From assembly GCA_004296925.1 (NCBI GenBank), contig SCVI01000050.1, positions 1 to 42,966 of the forward strand: DNA of 42,966 bases, written 5' to 3'. The position numbers were made by a program, and so were the translations under genes. This document shows positions 9,533 through 18,207 of this stretch, one piece after another. The stretch is from Patescibacteria group bacterium (GTDB taxonomy: Bacteria > Patescibacteriota > Minisyncoccia > Phycocordibacterales > Phycocordibacteraceae). How positions within the stretch are numbered: the first letter of the stretch is position 1; the number at the start of each line of letters is the position of its first letter. The notes under the pieces are model-generated. The model had not been told where the DNA came from. It made no database searches and saw nothing but the letters and a program-made list of their open reading frames with translations.

Positions 9533-11062
9533 ATGTCTACAACACTCATATTAATAGTCCTTGCCTTCACCGGCATTATTGGCATTGCTGCCGGCTACAC
9601 CTTACGTTGGCTCGTAGCACTCGGTCAAAAAGGCTCAGCAGAAATTAAGATTAAGCAACAACTCCTCGAAGCAAGAGAGGAGGCGAAACGTATTGTATCC
9701 GAAGGAGAAAAAGAAGCTGCCAGGCTTGGTGGCGAATTAAAAGAAGAGTTACGTGCGAAAGAAGAGTCGTTTACTGCAAAAGAAAGACGTATAGGCGAAA
9801 AGGAATCGTTCCTCGATCAGCGCCAACTCGATATCGATCGTGAAGCTGACCGTATAAAGGCACAAATCGAGGAGGTGAAGCGCATTAAAGAACGCGCCGA
9901 CGGTCTTGTGCTCGAGAGAGAAAAAGCTCTTCAGACAGTTGCAAAACTTACCGAAGAAGAAGCACAAAACGAACTTTTCAAAACAATCGAAAACAATCAT
10001 CAGGAAGACATGATGGTTCGTCTTCAAAAATTGGAGATAGATGGGAAGGAGCGTCTAGAAACAAAAGCGAGAGAAATCCTTACTACCGCAATCCACCGAA
10101 TGGGTAACTCAGTACATGCCGATGTACTTACCTCCTCGATTCCCATTCCATCTGACGATATTAAAGGAAAGATTATTGGTCGTGAAGGAAGAAATATTCG
10201 CGCATTTGAACGTGCTACTGGCGTTGATCTCATTATTGATGACACACCAGGAATGATTACTCTTTCCTGCTTTGACCCAGTACGTCGCGCTATTGCACGT
10301 ATTGCACTTGAAAACCTCATCATCGATGCGCGTATCCAACCAGCACGCATTGAAGATGCGGTTGAGAAAGCGAAGGACGAGATAGGAAAAGTAATGAAAG
10401 AAAAAGCAGAACAAGCAGCGTACGAGTGCGGTATCCACGGCATCGACCCTCGTCTGATGGCCATTCTTGGTCGTCTTTACTTCCGTACTTCGTACGGCCA
10501 AAACGTACTTCAACATTCAATTGAAATGTCTCACGTAGCTGGAATGCTCGCGACAGAGCTTGGTCTTGATCCTAAAGTTGCTAAGGCAGGTGCCCTTTTC
10601 CATGACATAGGTAAAGCGGTTGACCACGCAGTGCAAGGTACCCACGTTGAAATTGGTCGTCGTATTCTTGAAAAGTTTGGTGTTGATAAAAGAGTCATTC
10701 AAGCAATGCAGGCGCACCATGAAGAGTATCCATATGAAACGCTTGAATCTCTTATTGTGCAGGTTGCGGATGCAATTTCAGGCGGTCGCCCAGGTGCTAG
10801 ACGCGACTCTGTTGAGAGCTATCTTAAACGTTTGCAAGAACTAGAAGGTATCGCCACTTCATTTGCTGGAGTTGAAAAGGCGTTTGCCATTCAAGCGGGT
10901 CGCGAAGTTCGTATATTTGTGAAACCTGAAGAGATTTCAGATCTTCAAGCGCACACACTTGCACGCGATATCGCAATGCGCGTTGAAAATGAACTAAAAT
11001 ATCCAGGAGAAATAAAAATTAACGTCATTCGAGAATCTCGTACCATCGAATTTGCGCGCTAG
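9533..11062 (+). CDS. rny: Ribonuclease Y
   Basis: N-terminal TM, coiled coil, KH (IKGKIIGREGRNIRAFERATGVDLIIDDTP), HD domain (GALFHDIGKAVDH). Confidence 0.95.
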   Translation: MSTTLILIVLAFTGIIGIAAGYTLRWLVALGQKGSAEIKIKQQLLEAREEAKRIVSEGEKEAARLGGELKEELRAKEESFTAKERRIGEKESFLDQRQLDIDREADRIKAQIEEVKRIKERADGLVLEREKALQTVAKLTEEEAQNELFKTIENNHQEDMMVRLQKLEIDGKERLETKAREILTTAIHRMGNSVHADVLTSSIPIPSDDIKGKIIGREGRNIRAFERATGVDLIIDDTPGMITLSCFDPVRRAIARIALENLIIDARIQPARIEDAVEKAKDEIGKVMKEKAEQAAYECGIHGIDPRLMAILGRLYFRTSYGQNVLQHSIEMSHVAGMLATELGLDPKVAKAGALFHDIGKAVDHAVQGTHVEIGRRILEKFGVDKRVIQAMQAHHEEYPYETLESLIVQVADAISGGRPGARRDSVESYLKRLQELEGIATSFAGVEKAFAIQAGREVRIFVKPEEISDLQAHTLARDIAMRVENELKYPGEIKINVIRESRTIEFAR

Positions 11063-11077
11063 AACAAAGCATATTTT

Positions 11078-11105
11078 AAAAAACCTCCCAATCGGGAGGT
11101 TTTTT
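11078..11105 (+). terminator. Intrinsic terminator after rny
   Basis: AAAAAACCTCCC-AATC-GGGAGGTTTTTT. Confidence 0.85.
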
Positions 11106-11108
11106 ATT

Positions 11109-11312
11109 TTACATGCTGTGCTTTCTCTTAAAATCTGCGACACATTTATCATACTTTTCCTCTACGTCTGAGCCTTGGAGTAGTTCAAGACAAGCATCAT
11201 GTGCCTCCTCGTTCAAATTTCGTATCTCACTTTGACTTAATTCTTCGTTTGGATTGCTCATATATGGTTCACTATTTGTAACAGGAAGTATATTTTTAAA
11301 CATATTTGTCAC
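11109..11312 (-). CDS. Small hypothetical protein (67 aa)
   Basis: MTNMFKNILPVTNSEPYMSNPNEELSQSEIRNLNEEAHDACLELLQGSDVEEKYDKCVADFKRKHSM; faces a terminator; internal start at MSNPNEE also possible. Confidence 0.5.
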   Translation of the reverse strand: MTNMFKNILPVTNSEPYMSNPNEELSQSEIRNLNEEAHDACLELLQGSDVEEKYDKCVADFKRKHSM

Positions 11313-11410
11313 TTTGTCAATCTATCATCCAGCTATTGCATGAAAAAAGCCTTTGTATATACTGTTTTAAGACCATTTAATAGGATTCATTAGTCATTAG
11401 CTATACACAC

Positions 11411-11683
11411 ATGAATAAAGCAGATCTCGCAGGAAAAGTTCACGACTTACTAGGTGGCACAAAGACACAGGCCGAAGGAGTTGTTGAGACATTGATTGAA
11501 ACAATCATTGGCGCTTTGAAGAAAGGCGATGAAGTATCAATCGCAGGACTAGGTATCTTTTCAACAAAGATGCGTCCAGCTCGAACTGGCCGTAATCCTA
11601 GAACTGGTGAAACTATTAAAGTTCCATCAATGCGCGTTCCAAAGTTCCGTGCAGCAAAAGGATTGAAGGACGCGGTTAAATAA
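11411..11683 (+). CDS. HU family DNA-binding protein
   Basis: MNKADLAGKVHDLLGG...GDEVSIAGLGIFSTKMRPARTGRNPRTGETIKVPSMRVPKFRAAKGLKDAVK. Confidence 0.95.
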   Translation: MNKADLAGKVHDLLGGTKTQAEGVVETLIETIIGALKKGDEVSIAGLGIFSTKMRPARTGRNPRTGETIKVPSMRVPKFRAAKGLKDAVK

Positions 11684-11694
11684 ATCGCCTCTAC

Positions 11695-11723
11695 AAAAAA
11701 CCGCCTCAGTGAGGCGGTTTTTT
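11695..11723 (+). terminator. Intrinsic terminator after the HU gene
   Basis: AAAAAACCGCCTC-AGT-GAGGCGGTTTTTT. Confidence 0.85.
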
Positions 11724-11892
11724 AATGTGTCATTGGTTTCGCAAACGTCCATGAGGGCTGTCTTTTCTTCCATTTTTTGCCTGCCTTACATGAGCATGCT
11801 TGTTCTATACCTGGTTCAGGAAATCTGACCCCAGTATCACGACAAGCTTTGCACCTATAGTTTTCCTGCATTTCTACTCTTGATAGTTCCAT
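11722..11892 (-). CDS. Small cysteine-rich (zinc-ribbon-like) protein, 56 aa
   Basis: Manual translation: MELSRVEMQENYRCKACRDTGVRFPEPGIEQACSCKAGKKWKKRQPSWTFAKPMTH; CxxC...CxC arrangement. Not in supplied ORF list (short). Confidence 0.5.
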   Translation of the reverse strand: MELSRVEMQENYRCKACRDTGVRFPEPGIEQACSCKAGKKWKKRQPSWTFAKPMTH

Positions 11893-12013
11893 ATTTTGGA
11901 TAATACGCCGATATTACTTTTTGTCAACTTGAGTATAGACCAGGAGTTTGCCCTCCTTATCTAGATACAAAATATAATCGCCAGACACTTTCGTGTTGGG
12001 TTGGTTATTTTTG

Positions 12014-12187
12014 TGCGGGATAAAGCGTCGGTCAAGCGCTCGATCGTCGCCGTCGTTCCTTCCTCCGCCTGACCACGTTCGCACCGTCCGCCGTGCTCGG
12101 CGGAAACTGCGGTGCTCGCCTTCGATTCCCTTATCCCGATACAAAATATAATCGCCAGACACTTCCGTGTCTGGCTCATTATTTTTG
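12014..12187 (-). repeat. tRNA-Gly(TCC)-associated element: hairpin + inverted tail + structured GC-rich core + direct tail copy
   Basis: Near-perfect inverted repeat 12121-12162 / 12167-12207 with TTCC loop, its outer arm being the tRNA 3' tail; direct copy of TTATCCCGCACAAAAATAA offset 174 bp from the tRNA end. Confidence 0.8.
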
Positions 12188-12258
12188 TGCGGGATAAGGG
12201 AATCGAACCCTTGCTATCAGTTTGGAAAACTGATGTTCTACCATTAAACTAATCCCGC
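12188..12258 (-). tRNA. tRNA-Gly(TCC)
   Basis: GCGGGATTAGTTTAATGGTAGAACATCAGTTTTCCAAACTGATAGCAAGGGTTCGAATCCCTTATCCCGCA: complete cloverleaf, anticodon TCC, no encoded CCA. Confidence 0.93.
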
Positions 12259-12389
12259 CTTCGCCTCGCCAAAGCTCGGCTACGGCGGGCATTGCCCGCG
12301 CCGAGCAACGGCGGGTATGGCGAACTCTACCAAAAAAACAGTCACTTTGGAAGCTTAGAGAATTTCTGAGGGAGGGTATACTTCAACGT

Positions 12390-13517
12390 ATGTCTGTTTT
12401 CATTCGAACACTACTTCTATCTTTCGCGGGGTTACTTGTTGCAATCATTCTAGGGTTCACCGCTTCTCCTCAGCAAGTATCAATCACCCAAGAACCTCCT
12501 GCGCTACAAGAAATCATAGAAGAACTTCCTGTACCGACAGTTGCAAGTACTACAGTTGTTGCAACACCTGAAGTAACAAAAAAACCAATTCCAGCCACAC
12601 CACCAAAACCTTCGACTGCTACAAATACAGTTGTTGCTCCAGAAGTTGCTCCAGCCCAACCCTCGCTTTCTTCTTCGAACCTTAACACCCTTGCTCGTGC
12701 TTCAATTGTGAACGTTCTCTGTGTAACAAAGACGGGAGGACCTCTTAACTCTATTTCAGCAAGCGGTGTCATCATAGACCCTCGTGGCACTATCGTAACC
12801 AACGCACATGTTGGCCAATATTTTTTGCTGCGCAATTATCCGTCCGAAAATTTTGTGGAGTGCACCATTCGCACAGGAAGCCCTGCTGCCCCTATGTACA
12901 CAGCAGAACTTCTGTTTATCTCGCCATCATGGATTCGTGACAATGCAAATAAAATAAACCAAGACCGTCCTACCGGCAACGGTGAGCACGACTACGCCTT
13001 TTTACGCATCACGGGCACTGTACATAAAAATATTTTACTCCCCTCCTCATTCCCATACTTGCCGTTATCAGTGAACCCTCCAACAGAAGGTGAGCAAGTA
13101 TTAGTCGCAGGGTATCCTGCAGGATTTCTCGGTGGAATAACGGTACAAAAAAACCTGTATGCATCATCTGCAAATACAGTAGTGGGTGAACTTTTTACTT
13201 TCATATCTGATACCGTAGATCTCTTTTCTCTTGGTGGCACCGTAGTGTCTCAACAGGGGTCTTCAGGCGGAGCTGCGGTAAATGGAAGCGGATCACTAAT
13301 CGGCGTCATAGCCACTTCAAGCGATGCTCCTGACACGGGCTCCAGAGACCTTCGTGCAATTACCACATCCTACATAATTGCCGACTTTCAAAAAGAAACA
13401 GGTGTGAGGCTAGGGACATATTTAATTGGAAATACAGAAGTCACTGCGCGCGTTTTTGCACAAACTACCGCACCAACACTCACACAAATACTCATTGATG
13501 CAATCAAAAACAATTAA
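12390..13517 (+). CDS. Trypsin-like (S1/S1C-type) serine protease, membrane anchored
   Basis: N-terminal TM; catalytic motifs TNAHVG (His), DYAFLRI (Asp), QQGSSGGAAV (Ser). Confidence 0.85.
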   Translation: MSVFIRTLLLSFAGLLVAIILGFTASPQQVSITQEPPALQEIIEELPVPTVASTTVVATPEVTKKPIPATPPKPSTATNTVVAPEVAPAQPSLSSSNLNTLARASIVNVLCVTKTGGPLNSISASGVIIDPRGTIVTNAHVGQYFLLRNYPSENFVECTIRTGSPAAPMYTAELLFISPSWIRDNANKINQDRPTGNGEHDYAFLRITGTVHKNILLPSSFPYLPLSVNPPTEGEQVLVAGYPAGFLGGITVQKNLYASSANTVVGELFTFISDTVDLFSLGGTVVSQQGSSGGAAVNGSGSLIGVIATSSDAPDTGSRDLRAITTSYIIADFQKETGVRLGTYLIGNTEVTARVFAQTTAPTLTQILIDAIKNN

Positions 13518-13584
13518 AATCGGCCATACGATTAAAACGAAGTATCACAGGTATTCTTGACAACCCAAAACCTATTTGTTACTC

Positions 13585-13616
13585 TATGTATCACTGTAGT
13601 ACTACAGTGATACATA
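13585..13616. promoter_or_regulatory. 32-bp perfect palindrome, candidate operator upstream of yerC-like gene
   Basis: TATGTATCACTGTAGT|ACTACAGTGATACATA. Confidence 0.7.
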
Positions 13617-13618
13617 TC

Positions 13619-13933
13619 ATGAATAACGTCACCAAAATTACTCGAGCCCCCAGAAATCCCAAACAAGATATGGTGGCCCTTTATGACGCGTTCTTGTCAC
13701 TCAAAACACGTGAGGAGTGCGCCGCCTTTTTGCGCGATCTCTGCACGCAGTCAGAACTAGAAGCATTTACAGAGCGTTTCGCGATAGCTCGCCTTCTCGC
13801 AAAAGACGTGTCGTATCGAGATACCGCTGATGAAACAGGGGCTTCTACTACAACAGTAACTCGTGTATCCCATTGGCTCCATCACGGACAGGGCGGTTAC
13901 CGTAGTGTCATAACTCGATTGAATAAAAAATAA
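13619..13933 (+). CDS. YerC/YecD (TrpR-like) family HTH protein
   Basis: MNNVTKITRAPRNPKQDMVALYDAFLSLKTREECAAFLRDLCTQSELEAFTERFAIARLLAKDVSYRDTADETGASTTTVTRVSHWLHHGQGGY; start ATG 13619 falls just after the palindrome. Confidence 0.85.
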   Translation: MNNVTKITRAPRNPKQDMVALYDAFLSLKTREECAAFLRDLCTQSELEAFTERFAIARLLAKDVSYRDTADETGASTTTVTRVSHWLHHGQGGYRSVITRLNKK

Positions 13934-13964
13934 TCATTCAACAGTCGGGAATGTCTCACGCTCT

Positions 13965-13989
13965 AACCGTCCATAAAGACGGTTTTTTA
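13965..13989 (+). terminator. Intrinsic terminator after yerC-like gene
   Basis: ACCGTC-CATAAA-GACGGTTTTTTAG. Confidence 0.75.
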
Positions 13990-14012
13990 GTATATAAAAA
14001 AATAAAAACATC

Positions 14013-14231
14013 ATGAAAAACAAAGAAACGAAGCTCACGGACAAAAGTTTGGACGTCGACCCTATCGGTATATTGATGCAATCGACACTTATGAGATGTT
14101 TATTCAATATAAGTATGAGTAGGGCCAGCCAAGGACGAAGTGATGAAACGTTTTCGGAAGATGAAATTGTAAGACTGAAGAATGTCCCTGGTGTAATAAC
14201 TACTTCTGACAAAAAAGATAACGGTGAGTAA
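14013..14231 (+). CDS. Small hypothetical protein (72 aa)
   Basis: ORF MKNKETKLTDKSLDVDPIGILMQ...; lies between two palindrome-like sites. Confidence 0.5.
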   Translation: MKNKETKLTDKSLDVDPIGILMQSTLMRCLFNISMSRASQGRSDETFSEDEIVRLKNVPGVITTSDKKDNGE

Positions 14232-14307
14232 TTCATTCAACTACGTACTGTCGTAGTTCTGTGGCGATACATAGAAAAGGAAATTAATTAAAAAAATAAA
14301 AAACACT

Positions 14308-14472
14308 ATGGAAAAAGAAGCACGTAGAGTACAAAAAGTCACACGACTCAAAGATGAAAACTATTTACTCAAACGCAAAATACCTGGAGCGCTCGCTAAG
14401 GAAAACGCGGAGATACGCGAGATGTTAGAGAACGACAAGGCGGACATTTGGGATCTTTTGCGCGAAGAGTAA
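14308..14472 (+). CDS. Small charged helical protein (54 aa)
   Basis: Manual translation MEKEARRVQKVTRLKDENYLLKRKIPGALAKENAEIREMLENDKADIWDLLREE; preceded by a site related to the yerC palindrome. Confidence 0.5.
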   Translation: MEKEARRVQKVTRLKDENYLLKRKIPGALAKENAEIREMLENDKADIWDLLREE

Positions 14473-14529
14473 TAGGCGCACCATCGTAGAGCTACGGTGA
14501 TTGGTGATAGAAAAAATTAATTAAACGTT

Positions 14530-14685
14530 ATGGAAAAATGTATACAAGAACAACGTGAAAGATGGAAGATAAGAAATGCTGATCTTGTGAAGCGCATGTA
14601 TGACCTCGCAGGCAAACGTATGGTTGGCGAAGGAGTAGGTGCTCCAGAGGCACAAGTGAATCCCCCAAAGGATACTAACAAATAA
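14530..14685 (+). CDS. Small hypothetical protein (51 aa)
   Basis: Manual translation MEKCIQEQRERWKIRNADLVKRMYDLAGKRMVGEGVGAPEAQVNPPKDTNK; 5' flank ATTAATTAAA similar to that of the preceding small ORF. Confidence 0.5.
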   Translation: MEKCIQEQRERWKIRNADLVKRMYDLAGKRMVGEGVGAPEAQVNPPKDTNK

Positions 14686-14703
14686 TAAATAGAGAGGTGG
14701 AGT

Positions 14704-16233
14704 CTACTCGTATTCAATTGTCGCAGGAGGTTTTTGTGTAATGTCGTAAAGCACTCGATTTACTCCACGAACTTTCCCGACAATTGCGCTCGATATTTTC
14801 TCCAATAATTCGTGAGGAATTTTGTGCCAGTCTGCACTCATGCCATCAACTGAGTCAACTGCGCGGAGCGCAATCATATATTCGTATGTCCTCGCATCTC
14901 CCATCACACCAACTACTTTCAGTGGTAAAAGCGCTGCAAATGACTGCCATATTTTTGTGTACTCGCCCGATGCTTTCAACTCTTCTGTAAAAATAGCGTC
15001 TGCTTCGCGTAAAATCGAGAGACGGTCTTTTGTTATTTCTCCAACAATACGGACCGCAAGCCCAGGGCCGGGGAATGGATGTCGCCACACCATTTCTTTA
15101 GGAAGTCCCAACTCCTCACCGACCCTGCGGACCTCATCCTTGTATAAGTCCTTCACCGGCTCAATAATTTTTAGCTTCATCCTTTCTGGAAGCGTGAGGT
15201 TATGATGACTCTTTATTTTTGAAGCATGTTTTGAAGTCGACGCCGATTCAATACGGTCGGGATAAATAGTGCCTTGTGCAAGATACGAAATCTTGTATTT
15301 TTTTAACTCTTTTTCAAGCGATCCTTCAAATACTTCCACAAACGCATGCCCAATAATCTTTCTTTTCTGCTCTGGGTCGCTGATACCCGTAAGTTTTTTC
15401 AAGAAAAGTTCGCCCGCATCAATCACGTGCAGATTTTTAAAGCCAAGAGCTCGAAGCGACTTAGATACACTCTCTACTTCCCCTTTTCTCAAGAGCCCTG
15501 TATCAACAAACACCGCGTGAAGTCGATTTCCAATTGCTTTATATAAAAGGGTTGCTGCAACGAGTGAATCAACACCACCTGAAATACCAACTACAACATG
15601 CTCATTACCAATCTCCGTTTTCAAATCATCAATGATTTGAGTTGCGACCTTCTTCATACTCCAATTTTTCTTCGCTTTACAGATATCAAAAAGGAAATTC
15701 GAGAGCACTTTATTTCCCTGCACCGTGTGAGTTACTTCAGGATGAAACTGAATGCCATAAAACCGACGTTTTACATCTGCGTACCCAGCGTTTGGGCAAG
15801 ACGAAGTTCCTGCAATAACTGAGAATCCTTTTGGTATTTTTGTTGCTTGGTCGCCGTGCGAAAACCACACAACCTCTTTTGATTTCAAACCTTTGAAAAT
15901 ACCTGTCTTTGATTTAATAGAAAGCACTTCTTTGCCAAACTCTTTTTCTTCTTTGTTTTGTACTCGCCCACCAAGCATGTGAGCCATCAATTGATGCCCA
16001 TAACAAATACCTAGCACAGGAACACCGAGCATAAACACACCCTTGTCTGGAAGCGGGCCTTTTTCTAATACAGAATGAGGGCTTCCAGAAAGGATAATTC
16101 CGACAGGGTTAAGTGCTTTAATTTCAGCAAGCGTTGCATCGCATTGCAAAATCTCGGCTTTCACACCGAGGTCACGAACCCTTCTTGCAATGAGGTGAGC
16201 AAACTGTCCTCCGAAATTGAGAACAACAATCAT
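14704..16233 (-). CDS. guaA: GMP synthase (glutamine-hydrolysing)
   Basis: Class I amidotransferase (LGICYGHQLMAHMLGG), PP-loop VVGISGGVDSLVAATLL, C-terminal dimerisation domain ending RVLYDITQKPPATIEYE. Confidence 0.97.
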   Translation of the reverse strand: MIVVLNFGGQFAHLIARRVRDLGVKAEILQCDATLAEIKALNPVGIILSGSPHSVLEKGPLPDKGVFMLGVPVLGICYGHQLMAHMLGGRVQNKEEKEFGKEVLSIKSKTGIFKGLKSKEVVWFSHGDQATKIPKGFSVIAGTSSCPNAGYADVKRRFYGIQFHPEVTHTVQGNKVLSNFLFDICKAKKNWSMKKVATQIIDDLKTEIGNEHVVVGISGGVDSLVAATLLYKAIGNRLHAVFVDTGLLRKGEVESVSKSLRALGFKNLHVIDAGELFLKKLTGISDPEQKRKIIGHAFVEVFEGSLEKELKKYKISYLAQGTIYPDRIESASTSKHASKIKSHHNLTLPERMKLKIIEPVKDLYKDEVRRVGEELGLPKEMVWRHPFPGPGLAVRIVGEITKDRLSILREADAIFTEELKASGEYTKIWQSFAALLPLKVVGVMGDARTYEYMIALRAVDSVDGMSADWHKIPHELLEKISSAIVGKVRGVNRVLYDITQKPPATIEYE

Positions 16234-16318
16234 ACCCGAGGATAACACGAGTCAGTCTTTCTACACAAATTTACAGAGATAATTTCTTTTTCCAGCTCTA
16301 AACATTTTTTTTCACAAA

Positions 16319-16348
16319 CAAAAAACAACCCGTTGGGGTTGTTTTTTG
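16319..16348. terminator. Intrinsic terminator between guaA and the DUF5667-like gene
   Basis: AAAAAACAACCC-GTTG-GGGTTGTTTTTTG, symmetrical. Confidence 0.75.
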
Positions 16349-16366
16349 AGGGAAGATCGCATTCGG

Positions 16367-17638
16367 CTAGATTCCTACTTTAATGCTACCGCTTCCACTA
16401 CCTCCGACATCTATTTTAATATCTTCCACTTTCGTTTCTGTTTTAATATCAGTTTTCACTTCAGCCTTACCGTCTATATTGAGGTCAAACGGAAAGATTT
16501 GCATTGATCTTGGAGATTCATCTCTGTCTTCCAACTCTTTGGAATCTGAATCCTGAGTTCTTTCGTTACTTTTTAATTCAGTAGATTTTCTATCATCAAA
16601 CAGGATTTTAATGTCTATGCTTTTTGGTGCCTTAAGATACACAGTTAATCGATTGGTTGTTACGAGAGCCCATTGGTAGGAATGGAATGCGTCTGAAAAG
16701 TTTTTTGCTTCAAGGAATGCATCACCTTTTGCTGAAAGAGCGACTGCAGAATCTATTTGTGCCGTAACCTTTGCTGAAGTGGCACTCTCTAGCTTACTTC
16801 CAACTTGAGTAAAGAGACTCTGAGCTTCTCTGATAGAAGCTTTCGCTTTTAGACCCATAAGAACTGCGGTTTCTTCCTTGAGGTGGGCATTTATGTTGTT
16901 GTCCCCTTTGTTTTCTTTAAGATTATCTTTTGACTCTGCGCTCACGTTTGCGTTTCCTTCAGCATTCATGCGTAACTTCGAAACGAGAAGTGCTTTTTGA
17001 CGAATGAGCACACGTAAATCGTTTGTGTCTCCGTCAGTATCAATTTGAGCAAGTACGGACTCATGAGCGTCGAGATTACTTTCAAAGTTTGATGCAAGCC
17101 CAATAGCGGCAGATGCGTTTTTCTTTTCTAACTCTTTTGTGTGCGCTAAAGCTAAGTCAGCTCGCCCCGCGAAGTTTTTTGAAAGTTTTGCGTTCACATC
17201 TCCCGTGAGTTTATGATCCGATGCGAGTTTTGCAGCTTCAGCAAGTCGTCGTTCAGCAATTTTAGCTTCAAATGCAGCTTTCGATTCAAGCGAGAAGGCC
17301 AAAGCACTTCCCACATTTTCATTAACGCTTACTTTCATTGGATAGAATAAATCTCCTGGCACTGAACCCTCAGCTGCGTATGAAGCGCTTCCTGAGAGAA
17401 TGAGTGCAATTATTATTGCAATAGGCATATATTTTTTGTTTACGTGTAGTAAAGATAAAGGTGAGAAAAAATTTCCTCTCACACTAGTAAGACGTGCTCT
17501 GTCTACTTCACTTACACCACGCAGTGGTTTCATCGCCATATACTCCGTCACCACACGATCCAATTTCTCCTGTTCTACAGTAGAAAGCGTGGTGGATTCA
17601 GCTGCTTTTTTTATGTATTCAATGAGATTAATTTTCAT
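16367..17638 (-). CDS. DUF5667-like membrane protein; possible anti-sigma partner
   Basis: TM segment MPIAIIIALILSGSASYAAEGSVPGDLFYPMKVSVNENV typical of DUF5667; overlaps sigma gene stop by 11 nt. Confidence 0.7.
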   Translation of the reverse strand: MKINLIEYIKKAAESTTLSTVEQEKLDRVVTEYMAMKPLRGVSEVDRARLTSVRGNFFSPLSLLHVNKKYMPIAIIIALILSGSASYAAEGSVPGDLFYPMKVSVNENVGSALAFSLESKAAFEAKIAERRLAEAAKLASDHKLTGDVNAKLSKNFAGRADLALAHTKELEKKNASAAIGLASNFESNLDAHESVLAQIDTDGDTNDLRVLIRQKALLVSKLRMNAEGNANVSAESKDNLKENKGDNNINAHLKEETAVLMGLKAKASIREAQSLFTQVGSKLESATSAKVTAQIDSAVALSAKGDAFLEAKNFSDAFHSYQWALVTTNRLTVYLKAPKSIDIKILFDDRKSTELKSNERTQDSDSKELEDRDESPRSMQIFPFDLNIDGKAEVKTDIKTETKVEDIKIDVGGSGSGSIKVGI

Positions 17639-18161
17639 AGGAAAGCATAGTGCGAAGTTTAGTAATAGCACGATGAAGCCGAACAGAGATAACGTTTTCA
17701 GTATCTCCCGTTATATCTGCTATCTCTTTCGGCGAGAAGCCATCAATAAAACGCATCGTTATTACAGCGCAGTATTGCGGAGGAAGTTTGGGAAGCTGTT
17801 CCTGCACTTTGAGTATGAGGTCTTGCTCATCAATGTGTGTTTCTGTTTCCCATACACTCCCCTCTGCAAGTTCAGCATCAACAAACGATCGCTTCTCTTC
17901 GCTCATATCGTCTAACGATTGCGTCTTTTTTCGACGATACTCATCAATAATGAGGTTACGCATAATTTTGTATAGAAATGCTTTAAACTGTTTTATTTCA
18001 CCGCCTCCGCGGACGTAATCCCATGCTTTGATGAACGTATCTTGGGTAAGGTCGAGAGCTCGTTCACGAGAGCCTGTCCGAAAAAATGCATGACGAAACA
18101 AACTATCGTGATGTTCACGAAACACTAAAAGAAAAGCCCCTTCGGTATCTTTTTCTTTCAT
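17628..18161 (-). CDS. RNA polymerase sigma-70 family (ECF-like) factor
   Basis: Region 2 (HHDSLFRHAFFRTGSRERALDLTQDTFIKAWDYV) and region 4 (LPPQYCAVITMRFIDGFSPKEIADITGDTENVISVRLHRAITKLR). Confidence 0.9.
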   Translation of the reverse strand: MKEKDTEGAFLLVFREHHDSLFRHAFFRTGSRERALDLTQDTFIKAWDYVRGGGEIKQFKAFLYKIMRNLIIDEYRRKKTQSLDDMSEEKRSFVDAELAEGSVWETETHIDEQDLILKVQEQLPKLPPQYCAVITMRFIDGFSPKEIADITGDTENVISVRLHRAITKLRTMLSYEN

Positions 18162-18207
18162 GCCTCTATTGTCGGGACGTACATAGCGTAATTCCCTTAC
18201 GGTAACA

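Noticed and set aside
11914-12162. ORF with repeated SGDYILY(R/L)DK peptides across the tRNA-Gly element
   Set aside because: The peptide repeat is the translation of the duplicated DNA/RNA element, and several frames are open through the same region. It parallels the doubtful coding status of the E. coli rtT region. Not called as a CDS, though the distal SGDYILYLDKEGKLLVYTQVDKK end is protein-like.
12014-12258. tRNA tail direct repeats as attL/attR of an integrated phage or island
   Set aside because: Intervals of only 164-195 bp carry no integrase or cargo; the Xer recombinase at 24073-24969 looks like an ordinary chromosomal type and is not adjacent to any repeat.
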